Shown here in pieces: positions 35,240-44,193 of a DNA stretch of 64,000 nucleotides (positions within the stretch are counted from its first letter, which is position 1; every line of letters starts with the position of its first letter). The notes under the pieces were generated by a model, which saw only the letters and a program-made list of their open reading frames with translations, had not been told where the DNA came from and searched no databases. The translations under genes were made by a program, and so were the position numbers. Origin of the DNA: JAHZMA01 sp965205905 (GTDB lineage: Bacteria; Pseudomonadota; Alphaproteobacteria; JABAAW01; JAHZMA01). The stretch lies in NCBI GenBank assembly GCA_965205905.1, contig CBDBHZ010000010.1, positions 62,001-126,000 on the forward strand. Reading direction: 5' to 3'.

Positions 35240-36130
35240 TTAATAAAGTCTCCGATAAATTTGATGCAAGCCCGCACGCACCAACATACTGCCATCAATC
35301 ATAGTCGCAGTCGCATTTTGGCTTTCAAGTGCCATCTTATAGCATTTTGCCAATTTACTATCGCCGATGATTTTTACAGAATTTTCCTGCCATAATGACC
35401 TCATGCCTGCAAGTTCTAACCCGATAATTGCCCCCGAAAGATAAGCGATGCCGTGATGATCACCATAGAGTAAATTAACCGCACGAATATTGAACAGCCG
35501 AATATTTGTTTTTTCGGGGTTGGCAAGTGTGGCATTGATAGATTTGATAAAGCAATCATCGTCCCATTCGCCTAAACTATGGCGCAACACCGATTGCTTG
35601 GTCAGCAATTCAAATAATTCACCACTCATACTGGTTTGGAATGATGCCACCTTATCGCCCTCAATCATCGCCCATTTGCTATGCGTTCCCGGTAAGCATA
35701 ACAGATGATTTGCTTGTGGATTCTGACTAATATAACCTGAAATCATCGTCTCTTCACCACGCATCACATCGGGTGGATTATCTTGGCAAAGCCCCGCAAT
35801 CACATGCACCTGAATCCGACTATCATTCGTGGGGATGGTAATTGTTTTTTGCGCAGGGCTACAAGGCACTTTATCGTAAGGGGCTTCTAGCCAACCTTGC
35901 TTTGCGCCTACCATACCGCAAGCGATAATGGGCATAGCGGAATCAGTATCACGGGCATCAAGCCATTCACCAATATGTTCTAGCAACACAGTTTCAAACT
36001 GCTTGGGTTCAAGGTTTTTCATGCCTTGCGTGGAGAATTTTTCAGCGATTGTTTCCCCTGCATCATTCATGCCCCAAATCCGTAAATGGCTGGTGCCCCA
36101 ATCAACAGCTATCCAATCTATCTTATTCAT
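35240..36130 (-). CDS. dgoK: 2-dehydro-3-deoxygalactonokinase
   Basis: 296 residues, the expected DgoK length. IAVDWGTSHLRIWGMND is the ASKHA phosphate-binding opening. GMVGAKQGWLEAPYD near residue 72, MRGEETMISGY near 120 and LCLPGTHSKWAMIEG near 138 are characteristic of DgoK. It phosphorylates 2-keto-3-deoxygalactonate at O6. The SDR upstream and dgoA downstream are 6 and 1 bases away. Confidence 0.94.
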   Translation of the reverse strand: MNKIDWIAVDWGTSHLRIWGMNDAGETIAEKFSTQGMKNLEPKQFETVLLEHIGEWLDARDTDSAMPIIACGMVGAKQGWLEAPYDKVPCSPAQKTITIPTNDSRIQVHVIAGLCQDNPPDVMRGEETMISGYISQNPQANHLLCLPGTHSKWAMIEGDKVASFQTSMSGELFELLTKQSVLRHSLGEWDDDCFIKSINATLANPEKTNIRLFNIRAVNLLYGDHHGIAYLSGAIIGLELAGMRSLWQENSVKIIGDSKLAKCYKMALESQNATATMIDGSMLVRAGLHQIYRRLY

Positions 36131-36136
36131 CTGTTC

Positions 36137-36901
36137 CTATCCTGTTACCACAACACCGCCATCAATGGCGAGCACTTGCCCTGTCATCATCTTACTGGCA
36201 TTCGATGCTAAAAACAATGTGCCACCTATCATATCTTCAGGTGATAGATGTTGCTTCAAACATTGTTTATCAAGATGCGCTTGCAAATCTTCAGGCGTTG
36301 CCCATTTATCAAGCTGTTTTTGGGTGAGAACCCAACCCGGTGCAATCGCATTCACGCGGATATTATCACCACCCAATTCACGCGCCAAAGCACGGGTTAA
36401 GCCCGTAATGCCTGCATTTGCGGTTAGATAAGCAGGGTAACCCGCATTGCCCATCATATAGCTGATTGAAGAATAATTGATAATCGCGCCGCCACCATTT
36501 TTTTTCATGAAAGGCGCAACAAATTGCGCGGTAAAAAAATAAGGGCGCAAATTAACATTGATATTTTTATCCCAATCTTTGGTGTCATAGTCAGCCAGCT
36601 GATGGCGCACATCATTGCCTGCATTATTCACCAACACATCAATCGCGCCTTGCTGATTCTGCAACTCAGTCATTGCCTGCTGTAACGCATCAATATCAGC
36701 CAAATCACATTGCCGATAATGCGGTGATGCGCCCGTTTTTTGTTGCATCTCGGCAATAAACGCGCTTGCATCTGAACGTTGCACAAAACTCACTTTTGAA
36801 CCTTGCTTTAAGAATCCTTCAGTCAGTGCCGCGCCAATGCCTGAACCACCGCCCGTGATAAAGACATGCTTATCTTTAAGGTCTTGAAATATGGTATTCA
36901 T
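36137..36901 (-). CDS. Short-chain dehydrogenase, probable galactose 1-dehydrogenase
   Basis: 254 residues, a classical SDR: FITGGGSGIGAAL (residues 14-26, nucleotide binding), NNAG (92-95), Ser 144/145 in NYSSIS, and Tyr158 in YPAYLTAN. The position four after Tyr158, normally the catalytic Lys of YxxxK, is Asn162, read from the codon AAT. Similar SDRs act on galactose, arabinose or fucose, and context (kinase, aldolase, lactonase) points to galactose oxidation to galactonolactone. The missing Lys leaves either an altered proton relay or a partly impaired enzyme. The gene keeps its place and spacing in the operon, which argues for function. Confidence 0.82.
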   Translation of the reverse strand: MNTIFQDLKDKHVFITGGGSGIGAALTEGFLKQGSKVSFVQRSDASAFIAEMQQKTGASPHYRQCDLADIDALQQAMTELQNQQGAIDVLVNNAGNDVRHQLADYDTKDWDKNINVNLRPYFFTAQFVAPFMKKNGGGAIINYSSISYMMGNAGYPAYLTANAGITGLTRALARELGGDNIRVNAIAPGWVLTQKQLDKWATPEDLQAHLDKQCLKQHLSPEDMIGGTLFLASNASKMMTGQVLAIDGGVVVTG

Positions 36902-36907
36902 TAATCA

Positions 36908-38992
36908 CTATCCTTCATCAACTATACACCCCTTTATCACCCAAACTTGCGAGGGGAAACTCCAAGCCAGATTGATACCATGATTCATTAAATATTGCCC
37001 ACTTAAGCGCAAATTCTCTGTTTTAATCTTGATGTTACCGCGTGATAAATGATGCAATTCATCACGATTCACCAAATCAATATCATAAAAAGCATCAGCT
37101 TGTAACGCGCAAAATTTCAGAGGGTAGGGCGCAATCTGTTTTGATGTATCAATCTTATTGGCAAAGACGACGAATTTTTGTTCATCATCACTTAAATGCT
37201 GTTCTGCCAAAACCGCCTCATCATCACTATCAAGCCGTAAAATCGTGGCATTCATCAGCCAATCGCGCTCGGTCTTCCACCATTTGGTAACATTGGTGAG
37301 AATAGTAGCCTCTTCATCGGTTAATTCACGCGGGTCCATTTCAAAACCCAGATGGCGTTGGGCGGCAATCCAAGCCCGAAAATGAATGTGATGATGACGT
37401 CCAGATGTATGGCAATGGCGGGGACCAACATGACTGCCTGTGATGCAGCTTGGTAAAAATAACGCCGCACCATGCTGAATGCAAGCGCGTTCTAGCGCAT
37501 CGTTACTATCGGATAGCCACACGCGATGGGTGCGCTGCAAAATACCAAAATCAATGCGTCCGCCACCAGAAGCACAGCTTTCAATTTCAACATGTGGAAA
37601 AGCATCGCGCAACTTATCAAGCAGGGCATAAATGCCTCTGGTTTGATTGGCATCGGGCATGGGCAAGACGCGGTTATGGTCCCATTTGATGTAATCAATC
37701 GCATTATTGCTTAAAAGTTCGCTAATGCTATCGAACAGAAAATCACTCACTTCGGGCAAAGCAAGGTTCAGCACTTTTTGCTGTCGCCCTAATATCTGCG
37801 TGTCATCACCTAGCGCCCAATCAGGGTGCGCTTTGTATAAATCCGATTCAGGATTGACCATTTCAGGCTCTAGCCATATCCCAAAACTCATATTTTCGTG
37901 ATGGATATGCTCTATCAACGGCGTTAAGCCATCGGGATATTTGCGCTTATCAATCTGCCAATCGCCCAATGCTTGCGTATCATCATCGCGTTTGCCAAAC
38001 CAGCCATCATCTAACACAAACCGTTCCGCCCCCAATTTTGCCGCCATGCTAGCAATCTGTTTTAAGGTTGCAACATCGTGGTTATGATAAATCGCCTCCC
38101 AACAATTATAGGTAACAGGGCGCAAGATTTGAGGAAACTTAACAATATGTTGGCGCAAATGATGCTGAAAATGCTTGGCACAGCCATTGATACCCTGATG
38201 CGAATAAGTAAGATAGCAAGGCGCGGTTTGAAAATTTTGAGTGAGATTCTGTTCGGTATGCGGGGCATTGCCAAACTGAATTTGCCTACGCCCATCGGGT
38301 AATTGTTCGGCAATCATTTTATGTCCGCCCGACCAACCATAATGCAACGCATAGGCTTCACCATTAGTGTTATTTGCGCCGTTAATTGGCAAAATCAATG
38401 CTGGAAAATGCTCATGCCCTGTGCGCCCTGTCCGATTATCGCGGCTATGGAGGCCCATCTGAAATTTTGTGCGAACCTCTTGAAACTCGCCACACCACCG
38501 TCCGCTAAAATCAATCATCTCAGCTACAGATGCTGATGCTGGCACCACTGGCACACTCAACCAATGCACATAAATCGGCTTATCGGCTGTTAGCTTTGCT
38601 GTGGTTACAATCATATTACTATCATCATAAATCTGAAAATCAGCCTGATAGTCAATACCAAGTGCCTCATCACGATAATGCAGGCTTAATTTATCGGTTT
38701 GATATGTATCATCGGCATATTCAAATTTTGGGAATAACGGCAAGCCTTGCCCACTATACAGAGTTAACCCCGCTTGCCCTGTAAAACTACGCCTTGCTTC
38801 GGGGCAGATAGACAATGCAGGATTCTCATCTAACATGCCGCCCGTTACATCTTGCTGATGGACGTGATGAAGCATCTCTAAATTCTCATTTATCGGTAAT
38901 CGCGCCCCCCAATAGATAACCGAAGGCAGTGCGTTATGTTCCTCCGCCAACACAAAACTTTGTGTGCTACTATCCAAACGCCATGTTTGCAT
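36908..38992 (-). CDS. GH36 alpha-galactosidase
   Basis: 694 residues. The N-terminal beta-supersandwich is followed by the barrel with NCWEAIYHNHD, ERFVLDDGWFGKRDDD near 330 and GIWLEPEMVNPDS-type sequence near 370. The nucleophile Asp lies in YIKWDHNR (about residue 434) and the acid/base Asp in WLSDSNDALER (about 492). There is no signal peptide, so it is cytoplasmic. It releases alpha-galactose from galactosides such as melibiose, raffinose, floridoside or digalactosylglycerol. Its ATG overlaps the permease stop (TAATG), which ties it to the transporter. Confidence 0.94.
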   Translation of the reverse strand: MQTWRLDSSTQSFVLAEEHNALPSVIYWGARLPINENLEMLHHVHQQDVTGGMLDENPALSICPEARRSFTGQAGLTLYSGQGLPLFPKFEYADDTYQTDKLSLHYRDEALGIDYQADFQIYDDSNMIVTTAKLTADKPIYVHWLSVPVVPASASVAEMIDFSGRWCGEFQEVRTKFQMGLHSRDNRTGRTGHEHFPALILPINGANNTNGEAYALHYGWSGGHKMIAEQLPDGRRQIQFGNAPHTEQNLTQNFQTAPCYLTYSHQGINGCAKHFQHHLRQHIVKFPQILRPVTYNCWEAIYHNHDVATLKQIASMAAKLGAERFVLDDGWFGKRDDDTQALGDWQIDKRKYPDGLTPLIEHIHHENMSFGIWLEPEMVNPESDLYKAHPDWALGDDTQILGRQQKVLNLALPEVSDFLFDSISELLSNNAIDYIKWDHNRVLPMPDANQTRGIYALLDKLRDAFPHVEIESCASGGGRIDFGILQRTHRVWLSDSNDALERACIQHGAALFLPSCITGSHVGPRHCHTSGRHHHIHFRAWIAAQRHLGFEMDPRELTDEEATILTNVTKWWKTERDWLMNATILRLDSDDEAVLAEQHLSDDEQKFVVFANKIDTSKQIAPYPLKFCALQADAFYDIDLVNRDELHHLSRGNIKIKTENLRLSGQYLMNHGINLAWSFPSQVWVIKGCIVDEG

Positions 38993-39840
38993 TATTTAAC
39001 CGCGCCTAATGTTAGCCCCGCAATGAAGTGGCGTTGCATTAAGAAAAACATCGCCACCGGTGGCATGGCGGCTAAAAGCGATGCGGCAGAAACCAGATGC
39101 CATTGCGATACAAATTGTCCGTTTAAGGCGCGCACCCCTGCGGTAATCGGTTTTGATGCCTCGCCTTGCGTTAGCACCGTTGCCCAGAAAAAATCATTCC
39201 ATACAAAGGTGAATATCAACACGCTTAAAGCGGCGATGGCGGGGCGCACCAATGGCACGACAATATACCAGAATATCTTAAATTCGCCCACCCCCTCAAT
39301 CCGTGCGCTTTCAATCAAATCAAACGGCAATGCTTTGATAAAATTCCGCATAAATAAAGTGCAGAAACCTGTTTGAAAAGCGGCATGGAATAACACAAGC
39401 CCTGTAACGGTATCATAGAGACCAGTCTTCACCGATAAATCACGCACTGGCACCATCAAAATTTGGAATGGCACAAAATTACCAGCGATGAAAATGAAAA
39501 AAAGTGGTAAGGCGGCACGAAAGCGATAAATGGCAAGCGCGTAACCTGCAAGACACGCAAGCGACACTGAAACAATCACTGTCGGCACTGTGATTTTAAT
39601 CGAATTCAAAAAATAAATTCCGGCTTTTGATTGCTGAAACACACCAATATAATTCTCAACCATCTGAAACTGACTGGGCCAGCCAAACACATTGCCTGAA
39701 TTAATATCAACTGCCGAGCGGATAGAAGTTAGGAAAATGGCAATCAGCGGCAATAGCCAAATCACAAGCGCGAGTGGCACAAATATTTTATAAGATTTTT
39801 GCCACGCATCTGACGTTTTGTGAATCGGAGTTGGAAACAT
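38992..39840 (-). CDS. Galactoside ABC transporter permease, MalG type
   Basis: 282 residues with six membrane segments (first at YKIFVPLALVIWLLPLIAIF). The EAA loop appears as ESARIEGVGEFKIFWYIVVP near residue 177. The C-terminus HFIAGLTLGAVK is the usual MalG-type ending. It starts 3 bases after the MalF-type permease and overlaps the alpha-galactosidase start by one base. Confidence 0.91.
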   Translation of the reverse strand: MFPTPIHKTSDAWQKSYKIFVPLALVIWLLPLIAIFLTSIRSAVDINSGNVFGWPSQFQMVENYIGVFQQSKAGIYFLNSIKITVPTVIVSVSLACLAGYALAIYRFRAALPLFFIFIAGNFVPFQILMVPVRDLSVKTGLYDTVTGLVLFHAAFQTGFCTLFMRNFIKALPFDLIESARIEGVGEFKIFWYIVVPLVRPAIAALSVLIFTFVWNDFFWATVLTQGEASKPITAGVRALNGQFVSQWHLVSAASLLAAMPPVAMFFLMQRHFIAGLTLGAVK

Positions 39841-39843
39841 GCT

Positions 39844-40755
39844 TTATCCTCTTCTTTGCTCTTGATACATCATCCACAGAAAATAGCTGATAAAGACCAG
39901 CATAATCAAAAATAAAATCACCGCAATCGCCGAGCCATAGCCCATGCGGAACCCATATTCCGATAATGCGCTTTCATACATGAAGTAAGATAAAACATTT
40001 GATGAGCCATAAGGGCCGCCTTGCGTCATAATCGCAATCATATCAAACGAGCGCAACGCGCCAATCACCGTTACCACAATCGCTAAAAAAGTTGCTGGCC
40101 AAAGCTGCGGCAAAATCACATAGCGCAACATGCGCCAGCCTTGCGCGCCATCAAGTCTGCCCGCTTCAATCTGGTCGGTGGCAACATTATTCAGCCCCGT
40201 TAAATATAAAATCATGCAATAGGCAATTTGTGGCCAAAGCCCTGCAAAAATAATCCCGTATGTTACAAACCGCTCATCACCTAATATCGATGGTGGTGCG
40301 GCATCAAAAAAATCCCATATGATACCAATAATGCCAAAATTCGGATTGTAAAACCATGAAAAAATCAAGCCAACAACCACTTGTGATATCACGAATGGAA
40401 AAAAGAACATCGATTTATAAAACCGCATCCCCCAAATATTTTGATTAAGAAAAAGCGCGATAAATAATCCCGCTGGCACGGCAAACATATACATGACAAG
40501 CCAGATGATATTGTTTTTAAGCGAGGTATGGAATCTATCATCATCAAAAAGTTCGATATAATTGGCAAGCCCTACCCATTGTTTTTCGCCAATGCCATCC
40601 CATTCATAAAAAGAATAGAACATTGATTGAAAGATTGGCGCAATCACATAGACGAGAAAGAATAGCATTGCGGGGGCTAAAAAAATCCACGGCATCATTT
40701 TCTGCCGATTGGATTTTATCCAATTTGAAGAGCCATGTTTTGCAACGCTACTCAT
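39844..40755 (-). CDS. Galactoside ABC transporter permease, MalF type
   Basis: 303 residues from the ATG at 40755 (a GTG lies one codon upstream). Six membrane segments begin at WIFLAPAMLFFLVYVIAPIF. The EAA motif is EAGRLDGAQGWRMLRYVILP near residue 197, and MTQGGPYGSSNVLSYFMYE near 243 is the typical following block. It is separated from the binding-protein gene by a strong terminator-like hairpin. Confidence 0.91.
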   Translation of the reverse strand: MSSVAKHGSSNWIKSNRQKMMPWIFLAPAMLFFLVYVIAPIFQSMFYSFYEWDGIGEKQWVGLANYIELFDDDRFHTSLKNNIIWLVMYMFAVPAGLFIALFLNQNIWGMRFYKSMFFFPFVISQVVVGLIFSWFYNPNFGIIGIIWDFFDAAPPSILGDERFVTYGIIFAGLWPQIAYCMILYLTGLNNVATDQIEAGRLDGAQGWRMLRYVILPQLWPATFLAIVVTVIGALRSFDMIAIMTQGGPYGSSNVLSYFMYESALSEYGFRMGYGSAIAVILFLIMLVFISYFLWMMYQEQRRG

Positions 40756-40787
40756 CACTCATTCTCACCCCTTAATTTTATCTGTTG

Positions 40788-40826
40788 AAAAAAAGTGCCA
40801 CCCCTATTTTTCAACAGAGGTGGCAC
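40788..40826 (-). terminator. Strong intercistronic terminator after the galactoside binding-protein gene
   Basis: On the minus strand GTGCCACCTCT pairs with AGGGGTGGCAC (11 pairs, one G-U that exists only on this strand) around a 10-base loop and is followed by T7. It begins 10 bases after the stop. Read-through must occur for the ten genes behind it. Confidence 0.85.
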
Positions 40827-40836
40827 GATAATTTAA

Positions 40837-42072
40837 TTATTTATAAACGCGGGCTTGCACCTTATCAAGCCGTTTTAAGATGTCGTCAAGACGCTCAGGC
40901 TTAATCATAAATTCTTGGAAACCTTCCATGCCTGCTTTTGCCATTTCAGCTGGCGCATCGCGGTCAAAGAATTGCGCCAAGCCAGCGGCAGTTGATACTG
41001 TCTGAAAGCCTTTAACAATGAATTTATCACTCTTATTAATCGCTGATTTTGAATTAGGCGGTAATTGCCCAATGGTTTTATTCCAGTTACCCAAAACATC
41101 AGGACGCGCGATAAATGCAAGAAACTTACGTGCATCTGCTTTGTTTTTCGCCCCTGATGGGATAAATAACGCATCAGCAGGTGCTTCTTCGGCACGTGCC
41201 AAACCTTTGGTGATTTCTGGGAATTGCACAAAATCAATCTGGTCTTCTTTCAAACCAGCATCTTTCATGGCTGCAACCGCAAAATTACCCATCACATACA
41301 TGGCAGCTTCGCCTTTGGCAAAGGGCGCGAGCGCATCTTGCCAAGACATTGTGGCATGGTTATCAACAAACGAACAACGGTCTATCATTGTTTTCCAATT
41401 TGCGAAAGTCTTACGAATCCGCTTATCGGTATATTTGATTTGCCCAGCTGTTAATTGATTATGAACATCATAGCCATTGGTGCGTAGATTCAAATAATCA
41501 AACACGCCTGCTGCCGTCCATAAAAATTTAGTGCCGATGGTGAAGGGTGTTACGCCATTTTTCTTCAACTTATCACAAGCAGATAGCAACTGTTTCCAAT
41601 TTTTTGGTGCTTTGATTTTGTATTTTTTGAAAATATCAGCGCGGTAATAAATACCCCATTGATAATATGAATAAGGCACACCCCATTGCTTACCATCACG
41701 GGTCATGGTTGGCTTAATCGCTTCAAAATTTTTGGAAAGATTAGGGTCAGATTTCCAAAGGTCAGATATATCTTCGAACTGCCCTGCATCTACAAATGGT
41801 GCCATACGGTTGCCCGGATACCATGCGGTAATATCGGGTGCATCGGCTGATAAAAAGTTACGAATGGCGGTTTTATGTGCCTCGCGGTCATTGATATTGA
41901 CGATAACATTAACATCAGGATGGGCTTTCTTAAAAGCTTCAACTGCTGCTTCAAACCCTTTTTTAGGTGCAGGGTTGGGGTCATCAAAATTAATAACCAA
42001 GTCTGCTGCCATTGCATTGCTTGCAAATACAAGCGACGTTATCACGGCAATGATTGTTGTTCTTAAAGACAT
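40837..42072 (-). CDS. Galactoside ABC transporter substrate-binding protein
   Basis: 411 residues from the ATG at 42072, which has AAGGAG 8 bases upstream; the frame continues 18 codons further without a signal. MSLRTTIIAVITSLVFASNAMAAD is a Sec signal peptide cut after AMA. The mature protein is a family 1 solute-binding protein (VINFDDPNPAPKKGFEAAVEAFKK opening, PDITAWYPGNRMAPFVDAG, GVPYSYYQWGIYYRADIFKKY, FAKGEAAMYVMGNFAV). The ligand is not readable from sequence. The enzymes behind it suggest an alpha/beta-galactoside, possibly a galactosylglycerol. Confidence 0.9.
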   Translation of the reverse strand: MSLRTTIIAVITSLVFASNAMAADLVINFDDPNPAPKKGFEAAVEAFKKAHPDVNVIVNINDREAHKTAIRNFLSADAPDITAWYPGNRMAPFVDAGQFEDISDLWKSDPNLSKNFEAIKPTMTRDGKQWGVPYSYYQWGIYYRADIFKKYKIKAPKNWKQLLSACDKLKKNGVTPFTIGTKFLWTAAGVFDYLNLRTNGYDVHNQLTAGQIKYTDKRIRKTFANWKTMIDRCSFVDNHATMSWQDALAPFAKGEAAMYVMGNFAVAAMKDAGLKEDQIDFVQFPEITKGLARAEEAPADALFIPSGAKNKADARKFLAFIARPDVLGNWNKTIGQLPPNSKSAINKSDKFIVKGFQTVSTAAGLAQFFDRDAPAEMAKAGMEGFQEFMIKPERLDDILKRLDKVQARVYK

Positions 42073-42124
42073 TTTTCTTTTCTCCTTAAAAATGTAATAA
42101 ATTGCGCTCAATATAACATTAAGC

Positions 42125-42181
42125 ATTGTCAGTTAAGCATTTATCATGCTATAAGTCAAATAAAAAAATGATACTGACAAT
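42125..42181. promoter_or_regulatory. Divergent promoter region with a 9-bp inverted operator-like pair
   Basis: Between the divergent binding-protein and ATPase genes lie ATTGTCAGT (42125-42133) and its exact reverse complement ACTGACAAT (42173-42181), 39 bases apart. The first overlaps a plus-strand promoter: TTGTCA (42126-42131), an 18-base spacer and TATAAG (42150-42155). The arrangement suits a dimeric regulator controlling both directions. No regulator gene lies in this locus. Confidence 0.55.
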
Positions 42182-42200
42182 CATTGATGAGGGATAGGAG

Positions 42201-43307
42201 ATGCAAATGCCAGAGAATACCCAAGAAAAAACCCAAGAAAAAACTAAGGGCATAGTTCTAAAAAATGCAACCAAACGTTACGATAAGCAACAGGTGATTC
42301 ATGGCGTTAATCTTGAGATTGCAGCAGGTGAATTTTGCGTATTTGTTGGCCCTTCAGGTTGTGGTAAATCAACTTTATTACGCATGATTGCCGGGCTTGA
42401 AGAAACCAGCGACGGGCAGATTTTTATCGGCGAACGCGATGTTACCAACATAGATGCGTCGATGCGTGGGGTTGCGATGGTGTTTCAAACCTACGCTTTA
42501 TATCCGCACATGAATGTTGCTGAAAATATGGGCTTTGGCTTGAAAATGACGGGATTTGATAAAGCCACCATCAAAGAAAAAGTCGATAAAGTTGCCGATA
42601 CGCTGAAATTACAACCCTATATTGATAGGAAGCCAAAGGCACTTTCGGGCGGGCAACGGCAAAGGGTGGCGATTGGGCGCGCTTTGGTGCGTAATCCGCA
42701 TGTATTTCTGTTTGATGAGCCGCTTTCAAATTTAGATGCCGAATTGCGCGTAGAGATGCGGATTGAAATTGCGCGGTTGCATCAAAAAATTGGAACTACA
42801 ATGGTTTATGTTACCCACGACCAAGTGGAAGCGATGACTCTGGCTGATAAAATTGTGGTGTTACGCGCTGGCATTATTGAACAGACTGGCACACCGCTTG
42901 AACTTTATAATAATCCTTGCAATAAATTCGTGGCGGGCTTTATCGGCTCACCTGCAATGAATTTTATCACTGGCACGGTTAAGGGTGGCACGCTGACATT
43001 GCCAATATTAGGTGATAAAAACTATAAAATAAGTGCGAAAATTGATGGTGATATAACGGTAGGCATTCGCCCAGAACATATCACGATTGACAATAAAAAC
43101 GGGGATTTAACCATCGAGATTGTTGAACAATTAGGCGGTGTTTCCTTTATCCATGCGCTTGCCAAAAATGGCGAAAAGCTGATTATTGAAGCCAGAGGAG
43201 AAACCAGAGAAAAAATTGGTCTAAAGCCGAAAGATAAATGTTCGGTGAGTTTTGATAATAAAAATCTCTATCTGTTTGATGCCAAAACCGAAGCCCGAAT
43301 TGCCTGA
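42201..43307 (+). CDS. Galactoside ABC transporter ATP-binding protein (UgpC/MsmK type)
   Basis: 368 residues; a second ATG at 42207, six bases after AGGAG, is an equally good start. Walker A GPSGCGKST near residue 50, signature LSGGQRQR near 149, Walker B VFLFDEPLSNLDA and switch His in YVTHDQVEAMTLADK are all present. A C-terminal OB-fold follows (VGIRPEHITI near 288). The N-terminus has the short repeat TQEKTQEKTK. It completes the importer encoded divergently. Its 3' end overlaps the aldose epimerase gene by 29 bases. Confidence 0.93.
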   Translation: MQMPENTQEKTQEKTKGIVLKNATKRYDKQQVIHGVNLEIAAGEFCVFVGPSGCGKSTLLRMIAGLEETSDGQIFIGERDVTNIDASMRGVAMVFQTYALYPHMNVAENMGFGLKMTGFDKATIKEKVDKVADTLKLQPYIDRKPKALSGGQRQRVAIGRALVRNPHVFLFDEPLSNLDAELRVEMRIEIARLHQKIGTTMVYVTHDQVEAMTLADKIVVLRAGIIEQTGTPLELYNNPCNKFVAGFIGSPAMNFITGTVKGGTLTLPILGDKNYKISAKIDGDITVGIRPEHITIDNKNGDLTIEIVEQLGGVSFIHALAKNGEKLIIEARGETREKIGLKPKDKCSVSFDNKNLYLFDAKTEARIA

Positions 43308-44193
43308 TTTGCCTAACCGCGAAAACGGTTTTATAACGCTGGAAACGGATATTCTATCAGCGCAATTTTATCCGCGTGGCGCGGCATTGGCGCAATTAAT
43401 CTATAAACCGCTTAACCTGATACTCACCCCCGAATGCGCTAACCGTTACGCACCTAATCACTATCTTGGCACGGTTGTAGGCCCTATCGCCAACCGTGTC
43501 GCGCAGGCGAAATTCAAACTTGATGGTGAGGTGGTTATGCTAGATGCCAATGATGGCAAACATTGTCTGCATGGCGGGCGGTTAGGCTTGAGTGAACAGA
43601 ATTGGCAGGTTGCAGAAATCAGCGATGATAGTGTTATTTTCACGCTTGAAGTTGCAGGCGATACACATTATCGGGCATGTTACCGATTAGATAATGAGAG
43701 GTTGCATATCAGCTATCAGGCAGTATCATCGCGCAAGCATTATTTTAATCTTGCACCGCATTTTTACTTTAACCTGAATGGCGATGCGGTGATTGACAAC
43801 CATCATTTATGGATTGATGCCGACCATTATTTGCCTGTTGATGATACCATGATTCCAACCGGCGAGCGGGCAGAAGTGGCTGACACATTATTTGATTTTC
43901 GTAAAAGCCGTTCCATTGGCAATGCCGAGATTGACACTAATTTTTGCCTGAATACGCGCTCTAATGATATGCGTGATGCGGTGATACTATCAGCCGATAA
44001 TGGTATTAGTCTACATGTTCGCACCAATCAAAAGGGCGTGCAGATTTATGATGCGCGCCATATGGGACGACGCTTTTTGGCGATTGAACCGGAAGCTTTT
44101 CCTAATGCTATTAATCAGGCAGAGTTTGAGAGTGTTATTACTGGTGTTGGTGAGGTTTATGAGAGTAGGATGGTGATAACCATCAATCAATGA
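43279..44193 (+). CDS. galM: Aldose 1-epimerase (mutarotase) family protein
   Basis: 304 residues from the ATG at 43279, inside the ATPase gene's end. GalM features are YLGTVVGPIANRVAQAKF with the conserved Asn-Arg near residue 60, GKHCLHGGRLGLSEQNWQV with the catalytic-type His, HYFNLAPHFYFNL near 155 and a C-terminal FLAIEPEAFPNAINQ block with the catalytic Glu. It interconverts alpha and beta anomers of galactose, which matters when both an alpha- and a beta-galactosidase feed one anomer-specific dehydrogenase. The 3' end overlaps the convergent dehydratase gene by 7 bases. Confidence 0.9.
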   Translation: MPKPKPELPDLPNRENGFITLETDILSAQFYPRGAALAQLIYKPLNLILTPECANRYAPNHYLGTVVGPIANRVAQAKFKLDGEVVMLDANDGKHCLHGGRLGLSEQNWQVAEISDDSVIFTLEVAGDTHYRACYRLDNERLHISYQAVSSRKHYFNLAPHFYFNLNGDAVIDNHHLWIDADHYLPVDDTMIPTGERAEVADTLFDFRKSRSIGNAEIDTNFCLNTRSNDMRDAVILSADNGISLHVRTNQKGVQIYDARHMGRRFLAIEPEAFPNAINQAEFESVITGVGEVYESRMVITINQ

